The notes beneath the pieces are model-generated. The model did no database searches. It was not told the origin of the DNA and saw only the letters and a program-made list of their open reading frames with translations. Of a stretch of 64,000 nt of DNA, positions 1-8,148 are shown piece by piece; position 1 is the first letter of the stretch; every line of letters starts with the position of its first letter. Location of the stretch: contig NZ_FTNI01000035.1 of NCBI RefSeq assembly GCF_900156315.1, forward strand, positions 1-64,000, written 5' to 3'. Origin of the DNA: Microbispora rosea (GTDB lineage: Bacteria; Actinomycetota; Actinomycetes; Streptosporangiales; Streptosporangiaceae). The translations under genes and the position numbers were made by a program.

Positions 1-408
1 GACCGGGTTCGCGACGGTCAGGAAGTCGCCGACACCCTCCTGCCGGTGAAACTCCCACCAAAGTGCCGGGTCGCCGCCCGCGCTCGACAGCAGGGAGTCT
101 CCTGCGTCGAGCTGGAACGCGGCGAGGTAGACGATGCTCTTGACGTTGGACGCATCGGCGAGTGCCTGCGTGGTGGGGACGCCGCCGTAGGAGTGCGCGA
201 CGACGACCACGGGGCCGCCGATCGCCTCGACCGCGGCCCTGATGGCGGCCGCGTCGGAGTACATGTCGCCCAGCGCCTTGGGATCGTCGCCACACGAGGT
301 GAGAGCCACGGTGTGGACATCGATGCCGGGCAGGTCATCGATGAGGAATTGCAGATGCTCGGGCTTGTGCCACGCTCCGGGCACCAGCAACAGCGACGGC
401 AGGGGCAT
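1..408 (-). CDS. Alpha/beta hydrolase, N-terminal part (cut by window edge)
   Basis: The frame opens with ATG at 408 and stays open to the window edge, giving 136 codons with no stop. It begins with the core strand MPLPSLLLVPGAW and carries the nucleophile elbow AHSYGG near residue 78, the GxSxG-type motif of alpha/beta hydrolases, followed by the YLAAF strand. This fits the esterase/haloalkane-dehalogenase-like group (EstC-like). Ser of HSYGG is the predicted nucleophile; the Asp/Glu and His of the triad lie beyond the edge. GAGG sits five bases before the ATG. The overlapping antisense and shifted frames are Arg/Ser/Pro-rich shadows. Substrate is unknown. Confidence 0.85.
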   Translation of the reverse strand, partial: MPLPSLLLVPGAWHKPEHLQFLIDDLPGIDVHTVALTSCGDDPKALGDMYSDAAAIRAAVEAIGGPVVVVAHSYGGVPTTQALADASNVKSIVYLAAFQLDAGDSLLSSAGGDPALWWEFHRQEGVGDFLTVANPV

Positions 409-464
409 TCGAACCTCATAGGGCAGGTGATGCGTTGGGCACGATGTGCGGGCCCATCATGCAG

Positions 465-522
465 GCCCCCGCCTCACAGCGTCCACGTGATAGATGTCAC
501 CCATTATCTATGAGGCGGGGGC
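465..522. promoter_or_regulatory. Long inverted repeat with nested operator-like dyads
   Basis: GCCCCCGCCTCA (465-476) pairs perfectly with TGAGGCGGGGGC (511-522). Inside the 34-base loop are ATAGAT (490-495) with ATCTAT (506-511), and GTGA (487-490) with TCAC (497-500). It lies 57-114 bases before the hydrolase start at 408. A regulator binding site is likely, but a transcription terminator or cruciform is also possible. No adjacent regulator gene is visible. Confidence 0.5.
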
Positions 523-577
523 GAGCCACCCTGCCGCAAGGGAAAGCCCCTGCCGGCCTCCCAGCGGCGCGACTTGA

Positions 578-772
578 TCAGGTTGTCCGCCCGGCCGCAT
601 CTGTGATTACGTTCGCAATCTGGCCTCCCAGGCTCTCGCCGCCGCGTACACCAACCGGGTCCGCCTCGGCACGAGCACCCTGAACGGCCTGTGGCAGCCG
701 CCCCTGATGCTGGCGCGTGCCCTGACCACCCTTCCGCGAGCCGTCCTCCTCGTCAGGGCCGGAACCGGGTGA
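578..772 (+). pseudogene. Fragment of an LLM-class (luciferase-like) flavin-dependent oxidoreductase
   Basis: An open frame between stops at 575-577 and 770-772 encodes a segment typical of luciferase-like monooxygenases: YVRNLASQALAAAYTNRV, then RLGTSTLNG and PPLMLARALTTL, the beta-strand/helix region before the usual LDxLSxGR motif. Only about 40 of the 300-plus residues are present, with no start codon in family position, no N-terminal barrel and no C-terminal part. I read it as a relic of a deleted gene. A different, complete LLM gene lies at 21477. Confidence 0.6.
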
Positions 773-1346
773 GCGCCCGTTCCCCGGTTTCCGCCGGCTC
801 CCCGGGAACGGGGCGGCCGGCGCGCCGCAGCACGTCGACGATGACGACTGACGTCCGGTGCGGGTCCCTGGCGATCCGCACGCCGTGGGCCAGCCAGCAC
901 GCGGCGGCGATCAGGTCCCGGGCCCGTTCGAGGTCGCCCGGGCTGGTCCCCGCTCTGCACCACACCCACAGGCGCTCGCCGAACGGTTCCGGCCTCGTAC
1001 GGAGGATCACGGGCAGCTTGCCCCGCCGGCTGACGATCAACGCCTCGGCGCAGGCCTTCCGTACGCGGTGGGGGGTCACCACGCACCAGAAGCGGCCTGC
1101 CACCTCCCTGCGGGCCTGCGGCCACAGCAGGACGAGCAGGCCGACCAGAGATCCGGCGACGATCGTGACGGCCGGACCCGCCGCCCGCACCGCGACGCCC
1201 ACGACCGCCGGCCCTCCCACCAGCAGCATCGCCTCGTAACGCCACCTCCACAGCACCACCAGCGGTCCCGGCCGCGCGACGGGAGAGGTCTCCCGCTCGA
1301 TGAAACGCAGGACCAGGTGGGGATTCCGCCTGACGGAGTGCCTCAT
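753..1346 (-). CDS. Unknown protein with two N-terminal membrane segments
   Basis: The 197-residue product starts MRHSVRRNPHLVLRF at ATG 1346, which overlaps the upstream stop in ATGA, so the two genes are translationally coupled. Residues about 36-75 contain two hydrophobic stretches (AMLLVGGPAVVGVAV and VTIVAGSLVGLLVLLW). The rest is a soluble Arg-rich domain. Small proteins of this shape are found in actinomycete integrative elements next to transfer genes, but I do not recognise the family and no integrase or FtsK/Tra gene is in the window. A longer frame reaches 1451, but the coupling favours 1346. Confidence 0.7.
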   Translation of the reverse strand: MRHSVRRNPHLVLRFIERETSPVARPGPLVVLWRWRYEAMLLVGGPAVVGVAVRAAGPAVTIVAGSLVGLLVLLWPQARREVAGRFWCVVTPHRVRKACAEALIVSRRGKLPVILRTRPEPFGERLWVWCRAGTSPGDLERARDLIAAACWLAHGVRIARDPHRTSVVIVDVLRRAGRPVPGEPAETGERALTRFRP

Positions 1347-1672
1347 GCCCGGCCGCCCGAGGGGCGCCCCGGCCTGCGGGAGGCCGGTGATTCGAGCAGG
1401 TTCACCCGCCCGGTGCCCCGGCATCGGCGGCACGGCAACCCCGTAGGGCACCGTCCTTTCGCGGAGCAGACCGTGCAGGCGGCGAGCGCGTCGAACCGCG
1501 TGTCACGGTAGGTGTGCGTGTGCCATGTACGCCGGATCTCCCAGCGCTGCACCCAGGCGAACGCGTCGATCTCCGCGAACGCCTCCTCGCCCACCCTCCA
1601 CAGGAGGGCGACGATGCGCATCCGTAACCCCGCGAGGGAAGGAGCGCGCATGTTCTTGCTGTTAAAGTGCAT
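1343..1672 (-). CDS. Small cysteine-rich protein, probable zinc ribbon
   Basis: This 109-residue product has a C-terminal cluster CTVCSAKGRC...CRRCRGTGRV in which CxxC and CRRCRGTG resemble one repeat of the DnaJ cysteine-rich zinc domain, so it probably binds one zinc ion. The N-terminal part contains WRVGEEAFAEIDAFAWVQRWEIRRTW. No function can be assigned. It is the first gene of a two-gene unit with the membrane protein at 753-1346 (ATGA overlap). A second in-frame ATG at 1648 is possible. Confidence 0.7.
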   Translation of the reverse strand: MHFNSKNMRAPSLAGLRMRIVALLWRVGEEAFAEIDAFAWVQRWEIRRTWHTHTYRDTRFDALAACTVCSAKGRCPTGLPCRRCRGTGRVNLLESPASRRPGRPSGGRA

Positions 1673-1862
1673 GGGATCATCCCTTTGCTGAGCAGGCAGG
1701 TTGGATGGTCGTCTGCGCTGGGTCGATGTGCCACCATCGGCCCAGCAGCGCGTTTCAGAAGAAAAGGGCCGGAAGACGGGCCCCTGATTCGCATCGCCTC
1801 CCTTCGGGAACCGGCCGGTCCAGCCGCCACGTTGAGGCTTATGTCAGATTCCTACCCGTCCT

Positions 1863-1904
1863 TTGCCATTGGCAATCTTGCCGATGGCAATTTGCCAATG
1901 GCAT
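1863..1904. promoter_or_regulatory. Triple repeated palindromic operator
   Basis: Three copies of TTGCC(n)ATGGCA-like dyads stand in a row: TTGCCATTGGCAA (1863-1875), TTGCCGATGGCAA (1878-1890) and TTGCCAATGGCAT (1892-1904), at 14-15 bp steps, followed by GTGCCA (1907-1912). They lie in the divergent region between 1672 and 1951, just before a possible -10 TAGGCT (1919-1924) for the XRE gene. One-and-a-half-turn spacing suggests cooperative binding by one dimeric regulator, most simply autoregulation by the XRE protein. Confidence 0.7.
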
Positions 1905-1950
1905 AGTGCCAGTCGTGCTAGGCTGCCACTTTCGGAGAGGGTGGCGCCAG

Positions 1951-2808
1951 GTGGCCGGCACGTATCTGACACTTCGCCAGCGTCAGTTGGCGAGACGACT
2001 GCGAGAGTTGCGACACGGTTCCGGCATGACCGTCGAGCAGGTCGCCGAGAAGATGCTGTGCAGCCCCGCCAAGATCAGCCGGATGGAGACGGGCCAACGT
2101 GGGGTGAGCCTGCGAGACGTGCGCGAACTCTGCCGGATCTATGGCATTGAGAATCAAAACGTCGCCGCACAGCTCATGAACCTGGCCAGGGAAGCACGGC
2201 AACCCGGCTTCAAGCAAGAGTGGGGCGAACTTAGCGACGCACTCGCGACCTTCGTCGACCTGGAGTCCAGCGCCGTCGCCGTCTCCGAGTTCCAGATCAC
2301 CTATGTGCCCTCCCTCCTGCAGACGGAGGAGTACGCCCGCGCCCTCATTCGTGGCATGTTGCCACGAATCGCGCCAGACGTTCTGGAGCACCGGGTGGAA
2401 GTCCGCATGAAGCGGAAAGCCCGTCTCCGCGAGCCCGACGCGCCTCGTTACTGGGCGCTGCTCGATGAAGCCGCCCTGCTGCGTCGGGTGGGAGGCGCAG
2501 CGACCATGCATGCTCAGATGCAGGCCGTCTTGGAAGCCGCGCAGCTACCCAACGTGACAGTTCAGGTCATCCCACTCGACCTGGGCGCGTACATGTGCGC
2601 CGACAACCCCTTCGTCTACTTCGAGATCGGGGATGCGACGATGCCGGCCGTCGTCTTCATCGAACTCCTGGGGCGTGCCGAATACCTGGAAAAGCAGGAA
2701 GACCTGGAAGGCTATCGGGAGGCCGTCGATCGGTTGCGGGCCGCCGCCCTCAACCCCCAGGCGTCACTGGATGTCGTCGCTGAAGCGAGCGAGAGGTACC
2801 GCTTTTGA
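1951..2808 (+). CDS. XRE-family regulator with DUF5753 sensor domain (WhiJ-like)
   Basis: A 285-residue DNA-binding protein. Residues about 10-65 form the HTH (MTVEQVAEKMLCSPAKISRM then ETGQRGVSLRDV). From about residue 95 the DUF5753 domain follows, with YVPSLLQTEEYARALIRG, LDEAALLRRVGG and NVTVQVIPLDLGAY as characteristic blocks. GTG 1951 is chosen because GGAGAGG lies ten bases upstream and homologues start just before the TLRQRQLARRLRELR helix; the open frame further upstream runs through the operator repeats. These proteins pair with DUF397 partners, and two DUF397 genes follow on the same strand. Ligand and targets are unknown. Confidence 0.9.
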   Translation: MAGTYLTLRQRQLARRLRELRHGSGMTVEQVAEKMLCSPAKISRMETGQRGVSLRDVRELCRIYGIENQNVAAQLMNLAREARQPGFKQEWGELSDALATFVDLESSAVAVSEFQITYVPSLLQTEEYARALIRGMLPRIAPDVLEHRVEVRMKRKARLREPDAPRYWALLDEAALLRRVGGAATMHAQMQAVLEAAQLPNVTVQVIPLDLGAYMCADNPFVYFEIGDATMPAVVFIELLGRAEYLEKQEDLEGYREAVDRLRAAALNPQASLDVVAEASERYRF

Positions 2809-2930
2809 ATGCCTAACCAAGGATCATAGGAGACAATTCCCGACAATAAGAACATCTGCATCGTCGGCATCATGCACCCCAGAGGCCTCACATCACCTCG
2901 GCATTATGGCGATACAGATGAGGAGATTCA

Positions 2931-3146
2931 ATGGAAACGCCGCAAGGTGTGACCACCCCGATATCGGAGTGGCACACCTCTTCTCGTTGCACCGGAGGGG
3001 AATGCGTGGAAGTGGCATTCACCGGAGGCGGGGTCGCTGTTCGTGACTCGAAGAATCGAGAGCAGGGGATCTTGCTCTACTCGACCGACGCTTGGCGTGA
3101 TTTTGTTGCAGATGTGAAGACAGGACGCCACGACCTGCGTAAGTGA
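2931..3146 (+). CDS. DUF397 protein
   Basis: This 71-residue protein has the DUF397 pattern: W-x-(S/T)-S-x-C-(T/S)-G-G-x-C-V-E-V, then VAVRDSK and a C-terminal WRDFVADVKTGRHD. ATG 2931 is preceded by GAGGAG at six bases. DUF397 proteins are partners, often antagonists, of neighbouring XRE-DUF5753 regulators in actinomycete developmental loci; here the XRE gene is immediately upstream. Any operon link to 1951-2808 must cross 122 bases. Confidence 0.9.
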   Translation: METPQGVTTPISEWHTSSRCTGGECVEVAFTGGGVAVRDSKNREQGILLYSTDAWRDFVADVKTGRHDLRK

Positions 3147-3155
3147 TATGCAGAC

Positions 3156-3186
3156 GGCCAGGCCGGAGGGCCCTTCCGGCCTGGCC
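3156..3186 (+). terminator. Strong hairpin after first DUF397 gene
   Basis: GGCCAGGCCGGA (3156-3167) pairs with TCCGGCCTGGCC (3175-3186) around a seven-base loop. It begins ten bases after the stop at 3146. There is no clear U-tract, as is usual in high-GC actinomycetes. Confidence 0.75.
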
Positions 3187-3287
3187 GCGCCCACTATCCA
3201 GAGGGCGCAAACCGCTGTAAATTAGTGGTAAACGCCCAGCCGCGACGTAGGACTTCTTTCCCGGCCAGGCGACACGCAGGAGGGTGT

Positions 3288-3491
3288 ATGGCCGACGAGC
3301 CTCCGTTCCGGGACCTGAGATGGAGGAGTGCTTGCAGCGGCGGCAACTGCGTCGAAGTGACTTTCGAGGGCCGTCATGTCAGTGTGCGCGATGGAAAACG
3401 CGGTGATGAGAGTCCGATCCTGACCTTCACCTTGGAGGAATGGAAGGCCTTTGTCGAGGGCGTCAAGGGCGGGCGTTTCGACCCGGCCTGA
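3288..3491 (+). CDS. DUF397 protein (second copy)
   Basis: This 67-residue DUF397 protein starts at ATG 3288 with AGGAGGG three bases before it; an earlier in-frame start at 3225 lacks such a site. It contains WRSACSGGNCVEVTFEG, VSVRDGK and WKAFVEGVKGGRFD. It shares its domain with the gene at 2931 but only the signature residues match well, so the pair is an old duplication. It probably works with the XRE regulator at 1951. A hairpin separates it from the first copy, so it may have its own promoter. Confidence 0.9.
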   Translation: MADEPPFRDLRWRSACSGGNCVEVTFEGRHVSVRDGKRGDESPILTFTLEEWKAFVEGVKGGRFDPA

Positions 3492-3509
3492 GACGGCGGA
3501 CGACGAAAC

Positions 3510-3540
3510 GGCCCTCCCCGGCCGGCGGCCGGGGAGGGCC
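3510..3540. terminator. Bidirectional terminator hairpin
   Basis: GGCCCTCCCCGGCC (3510-3523) and GGCCGGGGAGGGCC (3527-3540) form a perfect 14-bp stem with a GGC loop. It sits between the convergent DUF397 gene (ends 3491) and GH87 gene (ends 3567). Confidence 0.85.
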
Positions 3541-3566
3541 CTCGTATTTCCGTCAGTGGCCCGGCG

Positions 3567-5543
3567 TCACCAGGGGGCCGGGGCGGGTGGGGGGACGACC
3601 GGGGGGCGGTCGTCGCAGGTGATGGTGTTGGGCAGCATCCAGGGAGCGAGCCAGCCACCGTCGTTGCCGCCGAGGTCGGTCAGGGAGAACTCCGACCCCG
3701 TGGGCGGGAAGTTGAAGGACCCGCAGTTGTTGACGCCCACCGCGCCCACGTTGCGGGCGTCCACGTTCCCGAAGGACGCCGAGCCCTTCACGCGGGCGCT
3801 GACCACGGAGGTGCCCGTGCCGTCGACCCGGATGTCCTTGAAGCGGACCTTCGGGATCGCGTACCGGTCCTTCACCGACCACTCGCTGACCAGCATGATC
3901 GCGTTGTAGGTGCTGTCCAGGTAGTGGTCGCCGCTGACCTCGATGTCGGCGTCGATGTCCTTCTCCAGCGCGTAGAACCAGATGGCCCCCAGGCCGATGT
4001 TCCAGTTCAGCTCGTACGTGCCCGCGCGGGCAGTGGTGTTGCCGGTGATGCGGAGCCTGCCGGCGAACGGCTCGGCGCCGAACCGGGAGCCGACCTGGAT
4101 GGCGCTGCCCTCCCTGATCGGGTCGGCGATCAGGTTGTTCGAGACCGTGTTGTCCCTGCCACCGTAGATCGCGATGCCGTTGGCCAGCACGGGCGTCTGG
4201 ATCGTGTTGTGGTCGATCGTGTTGCTCGCGTCGGCGGTCTTCTCCGACCACAGGGCGAGCGCGTCGTCACCGGTGTTGCGGAAGAAGTTGTTCGACACGA
4301 CGGAGCCCGTCACGCCGGTGTGGAAGTTGAGCCCGTCCGCGATCTGGTCGACGATCACGTTGTTGGTGATCTTGATGTTGCGCATCGGGCCGTCGAACCA
4401 CATGCCGACCTTCGTGTGGTGGATGTAGAGCCCGTCGATCGTCGAGTCGCTCATCGCGCCGCCGACGCCGTTGACCTGGTCGGTGTCGATGCGCTCCCGT
4501 ACGTCGCCCTCGATGGCGAAGCCGGACAGGTGCACGTTGCGGCTGCCGCCCGCCGCGGCGTCCTTGCCGTAGAACCCGACACCGGTGTGCACCGAGCCGT
4601 CCGGGGCCGGGGTGTCCAGGTCCACCTGACGGCCCTTCATGATCGTGTACCAGCTTCCGGCACCGGTGATCGTCACGTCGTCCACGACGATGTGACGGTT
4701 CACCTGGTAGGTGCCCGGCGGGATGTAGACCTTCAGGTGCGTGCGCTTCGCGAACGCGATCGCCTTGTCGATCGCCTCTGCGGAGTCGCGCTTACCCGTC
4801 GGGTCGGCGCCGAAGAGCAGCACGTTCGCCGCCAGGGCCTCGACGTGCGGCAGTCCGACGAGGTGCGAGTCGAGCAGGTCGACGACCGTCCACGCCGCCT
4901 TGCTCCCCGCCGGGACCGTCAGCCGCACCGTGTCGCCCGCCCGGTACGTACGGCCGAGCAGGAGGCGCTGCTCGTCATAGAAGTGGTTCGGGCGGAACGG
5001 CTTGGCGATCTCCGGCGCCGGCGTGGTGGCGTCCGGCACGCAGGAGCACTCGGTGATCCACCAGTCGGGGTGCAGCAGCCCGGCGTTCGGGTCGTTGGAG
5101 AACGGATATTGGTTGTAGAGCCACGCGTACTGCGACGTGAGGGTCATGGTGGCCCGCTTGTGGCCGTTGACCGCGACGTCGAGCGGCGCGGTGATGCCGC
5201 CGCCCCCGGGAGCGTCCGGGACGCTGTACCGCACGGTGATCGCGTTGGCCGCCTCGGGCAGCGTGAACTCGACGTACTGCCCGGGGGTCAGCTTGACCGC
5301 CTTGCGGCCGGACGCCTCCGCGGGCAGCGTGTACGCGTCGCGGCCGGGGCCGATGACCGTGCCGTTCGTCGTGCCGTTCTCCGCCTCCTGTTCGGCGAAG
5401 TCGACGTCGGCTCCGCGTCCGGCGACGAGCGCCGGGTCGAGGGCGGCCCGCGTCACGACGGAGGGCTTCACCGTGGCGGACGCGGGCGTCGCCAAGACCG
5501 CGAGCCCGGTGGCGGCCAGGGCCGCCGCCAGCAGGATTCTCAT
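3567..5543 (-). CDS. Secreted GH87 alpha-1,3-glucanase (mutanase/mycodextranase family)
   Basis: A 658-residue enzyme with a Sec signal peptide (MRILLAAALAATGLAVLA, cleavage near ASA). A carbohydrate-binding module-like beta-sandwich at about 45-235 contains EAENGT and YVEFTLP. A right-handed beta-helix catalytic domain follows. The Asp residues of ADGLNFH (about 400) and TGDDAL (about 424) match the catalytic region of GH87 enzymes. It would cleave alpha-1,3-glucan of fungal walls or dental-type glucans outside the cell. The start overlaps the GH13 stop (ATGA), so it is the last gene of the transporter operon. The protein ends in a Pro-rich stretch PPVVPPPAPAPW with no module after it, which suggests loss of a C-terminal binding domain. 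Confidence 0.88.
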   Translation of the reverse strand: MRILLAAALAATGLAVLATPASATVKPSVVTRAALDPALVAGRGADVDFAEQEAENGTTNGTVIGPGRDAYTLPAEASGRKAVKLTPGQYVEFTLPEAANAITVRYSVPDAPGGGGITAPLDVAVNGHKRATMTLTSQYAWLYNQYPFSNDPNAGLLHPDWWITECSCVPDATTPAPEIAKPFRPNHFYDEQRLLLGRTYRAGDTVRLTVPAGSKAAWTVVDLLDSHLVGLPHVEALAANVLLFGADPTGKRDSAEAIDKAIAFAKRTHLKVYIPPGTYQVNRHIVVDDVTITGAGSWYTIMKGRQVDLDTPAPDGSVHTGVGFYGKDAAAGGSRNVHLSGFAIEGDVRERIDTDQVNGVGGAMSDSTIDGLYIHHTKVGMWFDGPMRNIKITNNVIVDQIADGLNFHTGVTGSVVSNNFFRNTGDDALALWSEKTADASNTIDHNTIQTPVLANGIAIYGGRDNTVSNNLIADPIREGSAIQVGSRFGAEPFAGRLRITGNTTARAGTYELNWNIGLGAIWFYALEKDIDADIEVSGDHYLDSTYNAIMLVSEWSVKDRYAIPKVRFKDIRVDGTGTSVVSARVKGSASFGNVDARNVGAVGVNNCGSFNFPPTGSEFSLTDLGGNDGGWLAPWMLPNTITCDDRPPVVPPPAPAPW

Positions 5544-7108
5544 CGGGCCTCCATGATCCAGACCGCGGTGTCGGACTGGAGCAGCCCGCCGTCGAGGGGG
5601 CCGCTGGCCAGCAGCACCGAACCCGTCTCCGGCAGCGCGACCGGCTCGGCGCCGAGGTTGACCAGGCAGACCAGACCGGAGTCGCGGCGGAACGCGATCG
5701 CCTCGTCCCCGTACGGCAGCCAGGTCAGCGCGCCGTCGCCGAGCAGCTCACGGCGCAGACGCAGGGCCGAGCGGTAGAGGCAGAGCATCGAGCTCTCATC
5801 GGCCTCCTGAGCCTCCACGGTGAGGTCGCGCCAGCCGGCCGGCTGCGGCAGCCAGGGCTCGCCCGTGCTGTAGCCGAAGGGCGGCTCGGCGCCCGACCAC
5901 GGCAGCGGCACCCGGCAGCCGTCACGGCCGCGGACCGTGTGGCCGGAGCGCTCCCACATCGGGTCGTCGATGAGCTCCTCGGGGATGTCCTCGACCTCGT
6001 TGAGGCCGAGCTCCTCCCCCTGGTAGACGTAGACGCTCCCGGGGAGCGCCATCGCGAGCAGCGCCGCCGCGCGCGCCCGGCGGCGGCCGAGCTCCAGGTC
6101 GGACGGCATGCGGTCCCGGCGTTCCGCGTTGTCCCACGACGTGACGGCCCGGCCATAGCGGGTGACCGGACGGGCGACGTCGTGGTTGGACAGCACCCAG
6201 GTCGCGGGCGCGCCGATCGGCACGTGGGTGGCGAGGGTCAGGTCGATGCTGGCACGCAGCGCCGCCGGCTCCCACGCGCTCGACAGGAAGTCGAAGTTGA
6301 ACGCGGTGTGGAGCTCGTCGGGGCGCAGGTAGTTGGCGAACCGCTCCTGGTCGGGCAGCCACACCTCGCCGATGAGGATCCGCCCGCCGTAGGAGTCGGA
6401 CACCCGCCGCCACTCGCGGTAGATCTCGTGGACTCCGTCGTGGTCGGTGTACGACTCCTCGACGCTGTCGAGGTCCTTGACGAGCACGGCGGCCGAGTCG
6501 ATGCGCACGCCGTCCACGCCCCGGTCGAACCAGAACCGCAGCACGTCCAGGAACTCCTGACGTACGGCCGGGTTGTTCCAGTTGAAGTCGGGCTGTTCGG
6601 GAGCGAACAGGTGCAGGTACCACTCGCCGTCCGGCACCTGTGTCCAGGCCGGGCCGCCGAAGATCGACTGCCATCCGTTGGGCGGGCCGTCGCCGACGCC
6701 GGGGCGGAACCAGAACCGCTCCCGGGCCTCCGAACCGGGACCGGCCGCCAGGGCCTCCTGGAACCAGGCGTTCTGGTCGGACGCGTGGTTGGGGACGACG
6801 TCGATGATCGTACGGATGCCCAGCTCGTGGGCTTCCTCGATCAGCTTCTCCGCCTCCGCCAGGGTGCCGAAGACCGGCTCGATGCTGCGGTAGTCGGCGA
6901 CGTCGTAGCCGCCGTCGGCCATGGGCGAGGGATACCACGGGTTCAGCCAGATGGCGTCGACGCCGAGCTCCGCCAGGTACGGCAGGCGTGACCGCAGCCC
7001 CGCCAGGTCACCCGTCCCGTCGCCGTTCCCGTCGGCGAAGCTGCGCAGGTAGACCTGGTAGATCGCGGCCCCGCGCCACCAATCGGGGGTCGAGGTGTTG
7101 CCGGGCAT
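5540..7108 (-). CDS. GH13 alpha-glucosidase
   Basis: A 522-residue cytoplasmic enzyme of the oligo-1,6-glucosidase/alpha-glucosidase branch of GH13, with no signal peptide. Visible conserved regions are DVVPNHASD (region I), GVRIDSA with the nucleophile Asp near 203, IGEVW with the acid/base Glu near 247, and SNHDVAR with the stabilising Asp near 308. It would hydrolyse alpha-linked oligosaccharides imported by the ABC transporter encoded just upstream; nigero-oligosaccharides are likely given the coupled GH87 gene. AAGGAG lies eleven bases before ATG 7108. Linkage specificity cannot be read from the sequence. Confidence 0.92.
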   Translation of the reverse strand: MPGNTSTPDWWRGAAIYQVYLRSFADGNGDGTGDLAGLRSRLPYLAELGVDAIWLNPWYPSPMADGGYDVADYRSIEPVFGTLAEAEKLIEEAHELGIRTIIDVVPNHASDQNAWFQEALAAGPGSEARERFWFRPGVGDGPPNGWQSIFGGPAWTQVPDGEWYLHLFAPEQPDFNWNNPAVRQEFLDVLRFWFDRGVDGVRIDSAAVLVKDLDSVEESYTDHDGVHEIYREWRRVSDSYGGRILIGEVWLPDQERFANYLRPDELHTAFNFDFLSSAWEPAALRASIDLTLATHVPIGAPATWVLSNHDVARPVTRYGRAVTSWDNAERRDRMPSDLELGRRRARAAALLAMALPGSVYVYQGEELGLNEVEDIPEELIDDPMWERSGHTVRGRDGCRVPLPWSGAEPPFGYSTGEPWLPQPAGWRDLTVEAQEADESSMLCLYRSALRLRRELLGDGALTWLPYGDEAIAFRRDSGLVCLVNLGAEPVALPETGSVLLASGPLDGGLLQSDTAVWIMEAR

Positions 7109-7159
7109 GCTGAATACAACTCCTTACGGATGACGAGGGAAAAGCGACGGGGAGGGGTG

Positions 7160-8137
7160 TCAGCCCTTGAGACTGCCGGCGGTGAGGCCGGCCATGATGT
7201 GCCGCTGGAACAGGAAGAACACGACGATGGTCGGGATGCTCGCGATCACCAGGGAGGCGACCAGCACGTTCTGCGGCATCTGCGAGGAGAGCGAGGCGAT
7301 GCCGATGCTCACCGACATCTTGTCGCTGTCCGGCAGGACCAGCAGGGGCCAGACGAAGTCACGCCAGACGTTGACGACGGTGAGGATGGAGACCACGCCG
7401 AGGATGGGCCGGGAGATCGGTATCACCACCGACCACAGGATGCGGCCCGGCGACGCGCCGTCGATCTCGGCGGCTTCGAGCAGCTCCCTGGGGATCGAGT
7501 CGAAGAACCGCTTGAGCAGGAAGACGTTGAAGCCGTTGGCCGCGGCCGGCAGCCAGATCGCCCACGGCGTGTTGAGCAGGTTCCAGCCGAAGATCGGCAC
7601 TTCCTTCACCGTCAGGTACGCCGGGAGCATGATGACCATGGGCGGGATCATCAGCGTCGAGAGCATCAGGGCCAGCACGACCTTGCCGAGCGCCGGGCGG
7701 AGCTTCGACAGGGCGTAGGCCGCCGAGACGTCCACCGCGAGCGTCAGCAGCCAGGCGCCCCCCGCGTACAGGGCGGTGTTGCCGAGCAGCGTGCCCAGGC
7801 CCAGCAGGTCCCACGCCTCCAGGTAGCCGTCCAGGGAGAAGTGCGACGGCAGGAAGGTCGGCGGGATCGCGTTGAGTTCCTCGGTGGACTTCATCGCACC
7901 GGTGACCATCCAGTAGAGCGGGAAGACGAACGCGGCGGTGAAGCTCACCACCACGATCACCAGCACGATCCAGTAGATGATCCGGCCACGCGTCGTGTTG
8001 AGCTGGTGCGGCGAGACGGCGGTGCGGAACTGCGTGTTGATCGGCTTGCGGGGCCGCCGCTGCCTGCGGCGCTCCCGCCCGGCGGGGGTGGCCGGCGTCC
8101 CGGCCGAGCGGTCGGGCATGACGGTGATGTTCGACAT
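7160..8137 (-). CDS. ABC sugar transporter permease, MalG type
   Basis: This 325-residue inner-membrane subunit has six predicted helices after a basic N-terminus. The EAA loop reads ELLEAAEIDGASPGRILWSV, the coupling helix for the ATPase. ATG 8137 is preceded by GAGGGGAG at five bases, eleven bases after the stop of the partner permease; the same frame continues far upstream but only as a shadow of that gene. No ATPase gene is in the locus, so a shared MsiK-type ATPase encoded elsewhere probably energises the transporter, as is known for actinomycete sugar importers. Confidence 0.93.
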   Translation of the reverse strand: MSNITVMPDRSAGTPATPAGRERRRQRRPRKPINTQFRTAVSPHQLNTTRGRIIYWIVLVIVVVSFTAAFVFPLYWMVTGAMKSTEELNAIPPTFLPSHFSLDGYLEAWDLLGLGTLLGNTALYAGGAWLLTLAVDVSAAYALSKLRPALGKVVLALMLSTLMIPPMVIMLPAYLTVKEVPIFGWNLLNTPWAIWLPAAANGFNVFLLKRFFDSIPRELLEAAEIDGASPGRILWSVVIPISRPILGVVSILTVVNVWRDFVWPLLVLPDSDKMSVSIGIASLSSQMPQNVLVASLVIASIPTIVVFFLFQRHIMAGLTAGSLKG

Positions 8138-8148
8138 GGTCGCTCCCC

